Source: RECM01 sp047921215 (GTDB lineage: Bacteria; Bacteroidota; Rhodothermia; Balneolales; Cyclonatronaceae). From it: a stretch of 64,000 nucleotides of DNA. This document shows positions 34,416 through 42,903 of this stretch, in pieces. The first letter of the stretch is position 1; each line of letters begins with the position of its first letter. The position numbers and the translations under genes are program-made. The notes under the pieces were generated by a model that did not search any database, was not told the origin of the DNA, and was given only the letters and a program-made list of their open reading frames with translations. Where the stretch lies: the NCBI GenBank assembly GCA_047921215.1, contig JBLRWO010000005.1:1-64000 (forward strand), in the 5' to 3' direction.

Positions 34416-35168
34416 ATGGAATGGTTTGAAGAATGGTTCGACAGCCCCCTTTATGAAAAGCTCTATTCAGACAGGGATGATGAAGAAGCTGAATTAATGG
34501 CCGGCCTAATCACGGGGCTCATTAATCCGGCAACATCACCGGTGCTGCTTGATCTTGCCTGTGGCAGAGGCCGGCATTCACTGCAACTGGCTGAAAGAGG
34601 TTTCCGGGTTACCGGGGTGGATCTGTCGGAACGGGCCATTCGAATTGCCGAAGAAAAGTCGGCACATTTAAAAAAGAACCGGCCGCTGTTCCGTATCGGC
34701 GACATGCGTAATCCCCTCGAGAGCCGGTACCATGTGGTGGTGAACCTGTTTACCTCTTTCGGATATTTTGAAAAGGACGACGATAATCTCCAGGTTCTTA
34801 AAAATGTTCACCTGATGCTGCTTGAGGATGGGTGGTTTGTGCAGGACTACCTGAATCCGCAATGGGTGCGATCCAATCTGCGTAAAAGTGAAAACGGCCA
34901 CATCGATCATATCGGCTTCGCGATACAGCGGAAAATCGAAAACGGTTTTGTCAGGAAAATGATGACCTTTACAGATCACAGAACCGGAAGTACGGCTTCA
35001 TTTACTGAAACGGTGAGACTATGCGACAGGGAATGGTTCAGGGATGCTTATAAAGCTGCAGGCCTGAAAACCTGTGCAGTCTACGGAAATTATAACGGTG
35101 ACGCGTTTGATGAGCTGAGAAGCCCAAGGATCATACTGTTCTCCAGGAAAGCGGGCCCTGACCGGTAG
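34416..35168 (+). CDS. class I SAM-dependent methyltransferase
   Basis: 250-residue methyltransferase. Motif I is LLDLACGRGRHSLQLAERG, the acidic strand-2 end is VTGVDLSERAI, the strand-4 region is YHVVVNLFTSFGYF, and a C-terminal beta-strand pair follows. ATG 34416 starts MEWFEEWFDSPLYEKLY, the usual opening of this small-molecule methyltransferase group (similar annotations: 'SAM-dependent methyltransferase, UbiE-like'). A TTG at 34401 would add five residues. The substrate is unknown. It ends six bases before the convergent hypothetical gene. Confidence 0.86.
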   Translation: MEWFEEWFDSPLYEKLYSDRDDEEAELMAGLITGLINPATSPVLLDLACGRGRHSLQLAERGFRVTGVDLSERAIRIAEEKSAHLKKNRPLFRIGDMRNPLESRYHVVVNLFTSFGYFEKDDDNLQVLKNVHLMLLEDGWFVQDYLNPQWVRSNLRKSENGHIDHIGFAIQRKIENGFVRKMMTFTDHRTGSTASFTETVRLCDREWFRDAYKAAGLKTCAVYGNYNGDAFDELRSPRIILFSRKAGPDR

Positions 35169-35174
35169 GTTACT

Positions 35175-35822
35175 TTATAATACCGTCTCCGGAAAAACCT
35201 CTTCAAAGCCATGGGGAGGCCGGTCGAGAGTCCATGTTTCGAAGAAAAATAGGCGGTCGCTTTTGGCCCGTTTGCCATTGATGCTGAAGAACCTGAAATC
35301 GGGTCCAACAAGGGGCTTGAGTTCCCCGAACAGTGCCGGGTAGATATTATCCCTGGAAAACAGGTGCAGGTCGCTGCCGTTGTCCGTTTTTTCGATGAAT
35401 AAGATGATGTGGCCGGCACCGAGCAGGGATCGGAGAAGGGGCAGCTTCTGCTGTACACCGGTCTGAATGTCAAGTTGCAGATCATCGACGGGTGGTATCT
35501 GACTGCCACTGGTTATCACAAATGCGTCAAATACGGATGATGCTTCCAGAACCTTCAGCAGGCCACGCATCTGCTGTCCACCTTTCAGGTCGTAGACCGG
35601 TTTACCGAGTGCCTGGTCGATACCCTGTATCACCTCATTAAAATGCTGAAGCTGATCGAGGCCGAACAGACGCTCTTCCAGCACCGTACCGCTGAAATAA
35701 AAGCGGGAAAAAGCAGGTTGGGGCCTCAGAAATTCTTCAAGCGTTGCCACCTGACCGGCTGGTGAAGATCCACCCTCATCGAGGAGCATATCATGTTCAA
35801 AAAGAAGTTTGAAAAGATCCAT
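35175..35822 (-). CDS. conserved-looking hypothetical protein
   Basis: 215 residues, soluble, no signal peptide or membrane helix. N-terminus MDLFKLLFEHD, with alternating helices and strands; the second half has HIILFIEKTDNGSDLHLFSRDN and FRFFSINGKRAKSDRLFFFETW, like a small beta-sheet domain. No catalytic motif is recognised and I do not know the family. It is convergent with the methyltransferase gene, with its own leader of about 110 bases before the hppA terminator. Confidence 0.6.
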   Translation of the reverse strand: MDLFKLLFEHDMLLDEGGSSPAGQVATLEEFLRPQPAFSRFYFSGTVLEERLFGLDQLQHFNEVIQGIDQALGKPVYDLKGGQQMRGLLKVLEASSVFDAFVITSGSQIPPVDDLQLDIQTGVQQKLPLLRSLLGAGHIILFIEKTDNGSDLHLFSRDNIYPALFGELKPLVGPDFRFFSINGKRAKSDRLFFFETWTLDRPPHGFEEVFPETVL

Positions 35823-35935
35823 AGGGATTTGTGTTCAGGGTTTCTGTTTTTATTTCCGGTGCCGAAAGGCTGAGGCCTGATCTGCCGGTTTGAAAAGACC
35901 GGTCTGACTGCCATATCTGATTTTTCGGTAAAAAA

Positions 35936-35961
35936 AAGGCCCCGCATAAAGACGGGGCCTT
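35936..35961 (-). terminator. intrinsic terminator after hppA
   Basis: Read on the minus strand: AAGGCCCCG, eight-base loop, CGGGGCCTT, then a run of T (the A-run at 35930-35937 on the plus strand). It lies 43 bases beyond the hppA stop and closes the prs-rplY-pth-hppA transcript. Confidence 0.9.
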
Positions 35962-36003
35962 GCCTGTTAAACAGATCTGTTTAATAATTCGGATGGTCCC
36001 GGC

Positions 36004-38202
36004 TCAGATCATGGTCGCAATTACAAGTGCAACAACGGCCATAAGCTTGATCAGGATGTTCAGAGAAGGCCCGGAGGTATCCTTGAAAGGATCACCAACG
36101 GTATCACCTACAACGGCAGCCTTGTGAGGCTCCGATCCTTTGCCATACTTCACGCCATTAATCTCGACACCTTCTTCGATCATTTTTTTGGCATTGTCCC
36201 ATGCTCCACCGGCGTTGGCCTGGAACAGGGCCAGCAGCACACCGGAAGCGGTAACACCTGCAAGCAGACCGCCAAGCATCTGTGGGCCACCAAGGAAACC
36301 GAACAGAACGGGCACGATTACAGCCAGCAGACCGGGCGCAACCATTTCGCGGATGGAAGCAGTTGTTGAAATTTCTACGCATTTGGCGTACTCGGCTTTT
36401 CCATCAGCTGCATCAAAGATTTTGCGGTCATCGACACTCCACTCGCTCATCTCCTTGCCCTGGTTGCGGGTCATTGCCTTGAGGGCTTCGGTGAGCTCGG
36501 GTATGGTTTTGAACTGACGGCGAACCTCCTCGATCATCGACATGGCAGCACGGCCCACGGCCTGCATGGAAAGGGCAGAGAACAGGTACGGCAACATGGC
36601 GCCCACAAACAGGGAGGCCATCACGCTGGGCGAGGTTACATCAATTGCTGTAATAAGGCTGCCCGGATTAGCGGAATTGTATGAGGTTATGAATGCAGCA
36701 AATAAAGCGAGTGCGGTAAGTGCTGCAGATCCGATAGCGAAGCCCTTGCCAATGGCGGCAGTGGTGTTGCCCACAGCATCCAGCTTGTCGGTGCGCTTGC
36801 GAACTTCCGGCGGGAGTTCCGACATCTCGGCTATACCGCCGGCATTGTCAGATATAGGACCATAGGCATCAACGGCAAGCTGAATACCAGTGTTGGAGAG
36901 CATACCAACAGCGGCAATGGCAATACCGTAGAGACCCGCGAAGTGAAAGGCACCAAGTATGGCGGCTGCAATGATAATAATAGGAATGGCTGTTGAAATC
37001 ATCCCTACACCGAGTCCGGCAATAATGTTGGTGGCAGGACCGGTTACCGACTGGTTAACGATATCAATGACCGGCTTTTTACCGGTTCCGGTAAAGTATT
37101 CGGTAATCAGACCGATCAGCAGACCGGCTGCAAGGCCGAAGATGGTGGCCCAGAATACACCCATGGCATTGTAGGTGATGCCGTCGAAGGTCCATTCGGC
37201 AGGCATCATCCAGCGTATGATGAAAAAAGTAGCCACAAGCATTACGGCTGCCGATACAAACTCACCAATGTTCAGGGCAGTTTGCGGGTTTCCGCCCTCT
37301 TTTACCCTTACGAAAAAGGTCCCCAGTATGGATGTTAAAATACCAACACCGGCCAGAACCAGAGGCAGAACAACCGCGTTGAGGCCGCCGAAGGCATTGG
37401 TGGTTTCAAACCCGCCAAGGCCCATAAAAGCAGCACCAAGAACCATGGTACCGATGATGGATCCAACGTACGATTCAAATAGGTCGGCACCCATACCGGC
37501 CACATCACCCACATTGTCGCCTACGTTATCGGCAATGGTTGCAGGATTGAGGGGGTGATCCTCGGGGATACCCGCTTCAACCTTTCCAACCAGGTCGGCA
37601 CCCACATCGGCCGCCTTGGTATAGATACCACCACCCACACGTGCAAACAAGGCGATGGAGGAGGCTCCGAAAGAAAAGCTGGTGATTACCGTGAGTACCT
37701 GCTGTATGTTCTGCACTTCAACACCGAACAGATTGGTATAGAGCAGAAACAGCAGGCCAAGGCCGAGAACGCCCAGGCCAACAACGCCCATACCCATTAC
37801 CGATCCGCCGTTAAAAGCCACGTGAAGACCGGCACCAAGGCTGGTACGGGCTGCCTGGGTAGTACGAACATTGGCTTTGGTTGCTACACGCATCCCGATA
37901 AACCCGGCAAGTCCCGAACAGAAGGCACCCACTACGAAGGAAAGTGCAATCAGCGGGGATGAGGTTTCAGGATTCAGATATCCCTGAATGCCAAGTAATA
38001 CCGCGATGAATACCACGAAAATGGCCAGGACCCGGTATTCAGCCCTCAGGAAGGCCATGGCCCCGGCTGCGATATTTGCACTGATACGTGCCATTTTCTC
38101 GGTACCGACATCCTGCCTGGTAACCCATGCTGATTTCAGGTAGGTAAACAACAGGGCGATAACCCCGGCTACCGGAATCAGGTAGATAATTGTTTTAATC
38201 AT
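36004..38202 (-). CDS. hppA: membrane-bound ion-translocating pyrophosphatase
   Basis: 732-residue inner-membrane pump, about 16 helices, that hydrolyses pyrophosphate and exports H+ or Na+. The substrate motif DVGADLVGKVE is followed by the acidic NPATIADNVGDNVGDVAGMGADLFESY and the C-terminal VGDTVGDPFKDTSGPS. The stretch GNTTAAIGKGFAIG has Ala where K+-independent enzymes have Lys, so it should be of the K+-dependent type; whether it moves Na+ or H+ cannot be settled by eye. It is 30 bases after pth and the last gene of the operon. PRPP and nucleotide synthesis release pyrophosphate, which makes linkage to prs sensible. Confidence 0.95.
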   Translation of the reverse strand: MIKTIIYLIPVAGVIALLFTYLKSAWVTRQDVGTEKMARISANIAAGAMAFLRAEYRVLAIFVVFIAVLLGIQGYLNPETSSPLIALSFVVGAFCSGLAGFIGMRVATKANVRTTQAARTSLGAGLHVAFNGGSVMGMGVVGLGVLGLGLLFLLYTNLFGVEVQNIQQVLTVITSFSFGASSIALFARVGGGIYTKAADVGADLVGKVEAGIPEDHPLNPATIADNVGDNVGDVAGMGADLFESYVGSIIGTMVLGAAFMGLGGFETTNAFGGLNAVVLPLVLAGVGILTSILGTFFVRVKEGGNPQTALNIGEFVSAAVMLVATFFIIRWMMPAEWTFDGITYNAMGVFWATIFGLAAGLLIGLITEYFTGTGKKPVIDIVNQSVTGPATNIIAGLGVGMISTAIPIIIIAAAILGAFHFAGLYGIAIAAVGMLSNTGIQLAVDAYGPISDNAGGIAEMSELPPEVRKRTDKLDAVGNTTAAIGKGFAIGSAALTALALFAAFITSYNSANPGSLITAIDVTSPSVMASLFVGAMLPYLFSALSMQAVGRAAMSMIEEVRRQFKTIPELTEALKAMTRNQGKEMSEWSVDDRKIFDAADGKAEYAKCVEISTTASIREMVAPGLLAVIVPVLFGFLGGPQMLGGLLAGVTASGVLLALFQANAGGAWDNAKKMIEEGVEINGVKYGKGSEPHKAAVVGDTVGDPFKDTSGPSLNILIKLMAVVALVIATMI

Positions 38203-38232
38203 AATGATGGTTGTTGGTTGGTTAGTGAATGA

Positions 38233-38793
38233 TTATCCGTTGTATTTGTTCATAGCCTGTTCAATTCCTTCTCTGATAAAACAGAGAGCCCCGTCATGGG
38301 CATTTGTAAGAGAGATGTTCACCACTTCGAGCTCATCGTTACTAAAAGGGGATAATACGTAATCTGCCTGTTTTCCTCTCGAAAAATTATTGCCGACACC
38401 AAATCGCAGCCGCGGGAAGCGGTCGTTCCCGGTGGTTTCTATGATATCGGCCAGGCCGTTGTGCCCGCCGGCACCCCCGTTCCCGCGCATCCTGATCATG
38501 CCCGTTGGCAGATTGATATCGTCGCAGCATACCAGGCAATCTTCAGGAGGTACCCCGTAAAAGGCAAGAGCTTTGGATATGGCCTTCCCGCTTTTATTCA
38601 TGTAGGTAGTGGGAAGTACCAGGATTGTTTTTTTTCCGCGGTGCCGGCCAATACCGCATAAAAAAGGTCCGGGACCGGGCCTGAGATCAACCGACAACGT
38701 TTCCGCCAGTCTGCGCACAATATCAAAACCGATATTGTGGCGTGTACCTTCGTATTCCGCACCGATATTTCCCAGGCCTGCGATGATGGGCAT
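38233..38793 (-). CDS. pth: peptidyl-tRNA hydrolase
   Basis: 186 residues, normal length. It frees tRNA from peptidyl-tRNA that dropped off ribosomes. The N-terminus has GLGNIGAEYEGTRHNIGF, with the conserved Asn9 and catalytic His19; the family motif is usually GNPG, so Ile replaces Pro. Asp in CCDDINLPTGMIRMR and the glycine-rich GNGGAGGHNGL complete the site. It sits 25 bases after rplY and 30 before hppA on the same strand, in the widely conserved prs-rplY-pth order. Confidence 0.95.
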   Translation of the reverse strand: MPIIAGLGNIGAEYEGTRHNIGFDIVRRLAETLSVDLRPGPGPFLCGIGRHRGKKTILVLPTTYMNKSGKAISKALAFYGVPPEDCLVCCDDINLPTGMIRMRGNGGAGGHNGLADIIETTGNDRFPRLRFGVGNNFSRGKQADYVLSPFSNDELEVVNISLTNAHDGALCFIREGIEQAMNKYNG

Positions 38794-38818
38794 TCATTTG
38801 CTGTCGTGGAAACAGCGT

Positions 38819-39493
38819 TTAGTTTTCTGTCGATTCTGAAGAAGCTTCACCGGATGCCGTTTCAGCACCTTCCTCAGCACCTTCTTCATCCTCTTCGCCT
38901 TCACCTTCCTCATCCTCGTCAAGACCGCCAATACCGCCTTTGGGTGGCCTGATAACGACAATCGTTCTCTCGCCCGGTGTGATTACGTCAATATCCTCGG
39001 TTTTCAGGGAACTGACCTTTAGTGTGGCACCGATTTTAAGCTTGGTGATGTCCACCATAAATTCGGCCGGGATTTTGCCGGGCAGGCAGCGGATCGTCAG
39101 CTCACGCAGCGGTTGATACAGGCGTCCGCCTTCGGTTACTCCAACCGAGGTTCCGGTAAGACGGATGGGTACGGTAATAGTAACCCGCGACTTGTCGCTG
39201 AGTGCATAAAAATCGACGTGGACCGGACGGTCGGTAACAGGGTCAAAATCGACCGTACGGACAATTGCCTTCGCCTGGTTGCCCCCGTCGAGGCTGAGCT
39301 GGATGAATTTGGCATCCTTGCTGGCAAGAATTTTTTCGAGCTGAATTTCAGATACTGCAAAATGCACATTCTCCTTGACACCGGGGCCGTAAAGTACGGC
39401 AGGAACAGATTTTTGAGATCTGAGGTCGCCCGCAGTTTTTCTTCCGGGAGTTCTCGGGTCGGTGGCAAATTCAATGGTTTCAGGTGTTTTCAT
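38819..39493 (-). CDS. rplY: 50S ribosomal protein L25 (Ctc type)
   Basis: 224 residues: N-terminal 5S-rRNA-binding L25 domain (TPGRKTAGDLRSQKSVPAVLYGPG), then the TL5/Ctc C-terminal beta-domain (VPIRLTGTSVGVTEGG through GERTIVVIRPPKG). The last 35 residues are an acidic Glu/Asp/Gly tail, as in many long L25 proteins. It is 20 bases downstream of prs. It binds 5S rRNA in the large subunit and is also linked to general stress in other bacteria. Confidence 0.95.
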   Translation of the reverse strand: MKTPETIEFATDPRTPGRKTAGDLRSQKSVPAVLYGPGVKENVHFAVSEIQLEKILASKDAKFIQLSLDGGNQAKAIVRTVDFDPVTDRPVHVDFYALSDKSRVTITVPIRLTGTSVGVTEGGRLYQPLRELTIRCLPGKIPAEFMVDITKLKIGATLKVSSLKTEDIDVITPGERTIVVIRPPKGGIGGLDEDEEGEGEEDEEGAEEGAETASGEASSESTEN

Positions 39494-39513
39494 CGGTATT
39501 AAGGAATTATGGA

Positions 39514-40446
39514 TTAGTCATCAAAAAGGGTGCTGATCGAATCGTTCGTATGTATTCTGCGGATCGCGTCAGCGAAAATTTCGGCCGTACTTAATACCTT
39601 CAGTTTTCTTGAAGGCTTGCTCAGGGGTACGGAATCGGTAACCAGCATAAGATCTATCGGCGAATCTTCAATTCGCTGATAGGCCGGCCCGGACAGTATG
39701 GGGTGGGTGCTTGCAGCCATAATATTTCGAGCCCCGCGTTCCCGCAGGGCTGTGGCAGCATTGGTGATGGTTCCGGCGGTATCGATCAGGTCATCGACCA
39801 GCAGAATGTTCTTGCCTTTTATCTCGCCGATGATGTTCATCACCTCGGCTACATTCTGGGTAGGGCGGCGTTTGTCGACGAAAGCCAGGCCGGCATGAAG
39901 GCGTTTGGCATAGGAACGGGCCATTTTCAAACTTCCAACATCAGGTGCAACCACCACCAGGTCGTCGATGGGATTCTGCTCGAAATAATCGACAAAAATG
40001 CTGCTGGCGTACAGATGGTCGAGCGGTATGTCGAAAAAACCCTGAATCTGAGGAGCGTGAAGATCCATGGTAAGCACCCGGTCGGCCCCGGCTGTGGTCA
40101 GCAGATTTGCCATCAGCTTGGCTGCGATCGATACGCGCGGCTGGTCTTTACGATCCTGCCGGGCATAACCGAAATAGGGCATGACGGCTGTTACCCGGTC
40201 GCATGAAGCTCTTTTGGCGGCGTCGATCAGCAGAAGTAACTCCATAATGTTGTTACTGGGCGGTGGAGTGGACTGTACGATGTAGGTATCGTAACCCCTT
40301 ATACTCTGCTGAAATTTTACGTAAATCTCGCCATCGGAAAATTCCTTTATGGTCACATCTCCGAGGGTAGCTCCGTATTGCTCGGCTATTGCCCGCGAAA
40401 GCGCGATATTGCTACGACCAGCGAATATTGCTAAAGGCTTTTCCAA
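39514..40446 (-). CDS. prs: ribose-phosphate pyrophosphokinase (PRPP synthetase)
   Basis: 310 residues, full length for class I. It makes PRPP from ribose 5-phosphate and ATP, feeding purine, pyrimidine, His, Trp and NAD synthesis. ATP-site FSDGEIYVKFQQSIRG, MPYFGYARQDRK, the DLHAPQIQGFFDIPLDHLY metal motif, and the PRPP loop LLVDDLIDTAGTI are all present. First protein gene of the operon; the tRNA-Gln gene and a terminator lie just upstream. Confidence 0.96.
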   Translation of the reverse strand: MEKPLAIFAGRSNIALSRAIAEQYGATLGDVTIKEFSDGEIYVKFQQSIRGYDTYIVQSTPPPSNNIMELLLLIDAAKRASCDRVTAVMPYFGYARQDRKDQPRVSIAAKLMANLLTTAGADRVLTMDLHAPQIQGFFDIPLDHLYASSIFVDYFEQNPIDDLVVVAPDVGSLKMARSYAKRLHAGLAFVDKRRPTQNVAEVMNIIGEIKGKNILLVDDLIDTAGTITNAATALRERGARNIMAASTHPILSGPAYQRIEDSPIDLMLVTDSVPLSKPSRKLKVLSTAEIFADAIRRIHTNDSISTLFDD

Positions 40447-40477
40447 TGGTTTGTGAACTACTTGGTTGTTGTAAGAA

Positions 40478-40511
40478 AAAAAGGATGTACGCTGCTGCGA
40501 CCATCCTTTTT
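40478..40511 (-). terminator. intrinsic terminator between tRNA-Gln and prs
   Basis: On the minus strand AAAAAGGATG pairs with CATCCTTTTT around 14 bases, followed by further T residues. The stem is ten base pairs. It should end the tRNA transcript about 30 bases past the tRNA 3' end, so prs needs its own promoter or anti-termination. Confidence 0.82.
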
Positions 40512-40539
40512 ACACTCACAACACAGAAAGTGACTTGTG

Positions 40540-40610
40540 TTGCCCGGGGAGGATTCGAACCCCCACATACGGGACCAAAACCCGCTGTCCTGCCATTAGA
40601 CGACCGGGCA
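40540..40610 (-). tRNA. tRNA-Gln (anticodon TTG)
   Basis: A complete cloverleaf reads on the minus strand: acceptor TGCCCGG with CCGGGCA, a D-arm starting GTCTAATGGC, anticodon stem GCGGG with loop TTTTGGT (anticodon TTG, reading CAA/CAG), and T-arm GGGGG-TTCGAAT-CCTCC. The discriminator base is A. CCA is not encoded. It lies directly upstream of prs-rplY-pth. Confidence 0.95.
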
Positions 40611-40659
40611 ATACTGATTTATTGACAGACTCCAAATTTATTAAGATTTGCTCTGCAAG

Positions 40660-41829
40660 TCAAGCAGAGATAAGCACTGAAAATATACCGCACTCATTGC
40701 ACCGCCGCTGCCTGCAATAACTCCGGAACTGATAGAGACTGCCCGGTGTACCGGCCTGCCCGGCAATGCGCTCATCGGCTTCAATTAATGGTTTGCTTAT
40801 CTGCCGTGCGTACGGCAACCGGGCTTTCTGCCAGTGGCTGTAGGTACTGTTCTGAAGCCTTTTACTGTGAATAAGATTTCCAAGAAGGTAGGCACAGGGT
40901 AAAAAAGCAGTGTAGAAGCAGGTGGCAAGGGTATCGGAACCCGGTCGTGTAATGTCCGTATCGTTCCATTCGCCGCAAATGAGGTGCCAGCTCGCCTCAG
41001 GGTCTCTTTCGGGTATGGTGCGGATGTCGAAATCAGTAATTCTGTTGCAGAGATATACAGCCTGCGGAATTCTGGTATATGGCGAGGATGAAGGCCTGCA
41101 TCCCTTCAGGTCCCATGCCTGTTTTTTCATGCCACCCGGATTTTCTCCATACAGACCAGACAGCCGAAAGGCCTCTCCGGTGGTGATTTTATTCCCGGTT
41201 TTACCGGTTTCAATAAGCCGTTTCAGAAGATCAATCATGGGTTTCCGGTTTGCAGGCAGACCCAGCAAATCGAAAAGTGCATGTTGAAGCATGGTTCTCC
41301 AGGCACCTGTAATCGGCAGATGTTCATTGTAGTAGTGCAGCAGTGTGCGCGTTTTCTCTTCGAAATACTCTCTGCCTGCCTTTGCCAGCTGTTCTTCTAT
41401 AACCTGGTCACTGATGTAGCTTATCTGACCGGCACAGGGTATGGCCCTGCTGCTGCCCGTTTCCAGGATTCTGAGGAAGGATGGACTCAACCACGGCTTA
41501 ATGCACAAGGTGGGCGGCCGCGTGCCGTCCTGAAGTTCAACCCCTCTGCCGAGATCGTCATCCAGAATAACATGCAGTATTACACGGTTGTAGGCCGGAT
41601 CCCTGTGATGCCCGTGCCGGTACCAGTCGGATGCACGTAGGTGGATTTCTATACTGCCATTGAACCGGATTCCATCGATACGTACACATGCAAAGCCAAA
41701 ATCAGGCCCGCTGCCGCTGTTAAGTTCTCCCTGGTCCACGATATCGACCGGAGAACCGCCAGTCGTAACGAGCCCTGACAGGGTAAAGGCCAGATCGGCC
41801 CAGGCGCTATGAAGCAGCCGTTCATGCAT
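40660..41829 (-). CDS. DUF2851 family protein
   Basis: 389 residues, cytoplasmic, of the DUF2851 family found mostly in Bacteroidota. Typical blocks are QGELNSGSGPDFGFACVRIDGIRFNGSIEIHLRASDWYRHGH, PAYNRVILHVILDDD, LLGLPANRKPM and FYTAFLPCAYLLGNLIHSKR. The function of the family is unknown; the first block has an Asp/Glu-rich look that recalls nuclease folds, but I do not claim activity. I chose the ATG at 41829, which overlaps the YtxH stop by eight bases and fits the family opening MxExLLHxxW; an upstream ATG at 41847 adds six residues. Confidence 0.88.
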   Translation of the reverse strand: MHERLLHSAWADLAFTLSGLVTTGGSPVDIVDQGELNSGSGPDFGFACVRIDGIRFNGSIEIHLRASDWYRHGHHRDPAYNRVILHVILDDDLGRGVELQDGTRPPTLCIKPWLSPSFLRILETGSSRAIPCAGQISYISDQVIEEQLAKAGREYFEEKTRTLLHYYNEHLPITGAWRTMLQHALFDLLGLPANRKPMIDLLKRLIETGKTGNKITTGEAFRLSGLYGENPGGMKKQAWDLKGCRPSSSPYTRIPQAVYLCNRITDFDIRTIPERDPEASWHLICGEWNDTDITRPGSDTLATCFYTAFLPCAYLLGNLIHSKRLQNSTYSHWQKARLPYARQISKPLIEADERIAGQAGTPGSLYQFRSYCRQRRCNECGIFSVLISA

Positions 41830-42136
41830 CGCTGTCGCGTGGTTCAAGGTCTTCTTCTTTCAGACCAAAATCTTCTGTTGCTTCATACAGATCCGGCACG
41901 GATTTTTTAACGCTTTTTTTTACGTTCTCTTTCAGATGGCTTAACTGCTCATCTGTTTTCGTTTTCAGCTCATGGCCTTTTTGGTCTGCCCAGTGTGAGA
42001 ATTCGCCTTTATTTTCGGAAATCCATTTCCGGTTTTCGGAACCCGATTTTGGCGATATTAACAGGCCGGTAATCACACCGCCAAGGAAAGCGCCGGCGGT
42101 AAAGGCAATGAATTTGAGGGTATTATTGGTTGCCAT
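41822..42136 (-). CDS. YtxH domain protein
   Basis: 104 residues. One hydrophobic N-terminal segment (KFIAFTAGAFLGGVITGLLISPKSG) is the YtxH hallmark, followed by a long charged helix with many Lys and Glu (HWADQKGHELKTKTDEQLSHLKENVKKSVKKSV) and an acidic tail. YtxH proteins are small envelope-associated proteins linked to stress in some bacteria; the exact role is unknown. ATG 42136 is used instead of a TTG two codons upstream. It precedes and overlaps the DUF2851 gene, so they are co-transcribed. Confidence 0.82.
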   Translation of the reverse strand: MATNNTLKFIAFTAGAFLGGVITGLLISPKSGSENRKWISENKGEFSHWADQKGHELKTKTDEQLSHLKENVKKSVKKSVPDLYEATEDFGLKEEDLEPRDSDA

Positions 42137-42477
42137 ATCCAATCCGTTTTATGTTGTGTGGTCTCTCTCAGGTAAAGTACGTTCTTCAACGTTTTTAATT
42201 TACGGCAGTTTCCATTGTTTTTTAAGAAAAATATTTATCATCAAGCACCATTTCACATATAATTCAATTGAAACAATCATGGTATTTTCAGGGTAATAAA
42301 AGCCTTGCGGTCACTGCCTGCAAAACGGGTAAATGTAAACCGATTACCGGCTCCTGTTTTCCGTATCCCTCGAAATCGTTACATGAGTTCATTTATGCCC
42401 TGTAACTGTAAAAGGTTTTTCTTTCACCTGCTTTTTTTGTTCATATTTTTGATTATTTTGATTCAAACAGATACATC
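42137..42477. other. intergenic, divergent promoters expected
   Basis: 341 AT-rich bases between the YtxH gene (minus) and a small exported protein (plus). The promoters of both must lie here. No operator, hairpin with T-run, RNA gene or reading frame is seen. Confidence 0.5.
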
Positions 42478-42903
42478 ATGATGAGTATTTTGAATAACAA
42501 AGCCGTTTTATTACTGATCGCGGCAATAATTATTGGGGCGGGAAGCATCAAAGTGACCAGGTTTGATGCAAACATTCCGGCACAGTCGCAAAATACTATA
42601 CAGCTGACCTGGGTGGTTGAGTCTGAACAGGACGTAAAGCATTTCCGCATTGAGCGCAAAATGTTAAATGACATCAACTTCACACCGGTTCACAATGAAC
42701 TTGCGAATAAAAGTGGAACCGGTACATACACCTGGCTTGACAGCGGTGTATTTAAAGCCACTTCTGGCGGCGAGCCGGTAGTATATGAATTATATGCCGT
42801 TTTTACCGATAACTCCGAGCAATACATCGATCAGGCTTCGGTCAACTTCACGTCTACAGCCATACGGCGCACCTGGGGTAGCATCAAGGCTATGTTCCAG
42901 TGA
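42478..42903 (+). CDS. small exported protein, fibronectin-like
   Basis: 141 residues with a hydrophobic N-terminus (about 9-24) that serves as signal or anchor. The rest looks like a single beta-sandwich: IQLTWVVESEQDVKHFRIERKML, GTGTYTWLDSGVF, PVVYELYAVFTDNSEQY. This is the strand pattern of a fibronectin-III-like domain (W in strand B, Y-x-Y-x-V in F). No known family is recognised. Its stop (TGA) shares a base with the ATG of the phosphoribosyltransferase, so the two genes are coupled even though their products act in different compartments. Confidence 0.6.
   Translation: MMSILNNKAVLLLIAAIIIGAGSIKVTRFDANIPAQSQNTIQLTWVVESEQDVKHFRIERKMLNDINFTPVHNELANKSGTGTYTWLDSGVFKATSGGEPVVYELYAVFTDNSEQYIDQASVNFTSTAIRRTWGSIKAMFQ

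Noticed and set aside
36542..37558. Several plus-strand frames opposite hppA
   Set aside because: All are antisense to a full-length, highly conserved pyrophosphatase and show no start signals.
40389..40625. Plus-strand frame across the tRNA region
   Set aside because: It covers the antisense of the prs start, a terminator and the tRNA-Gln gene, and its translation has no family character.
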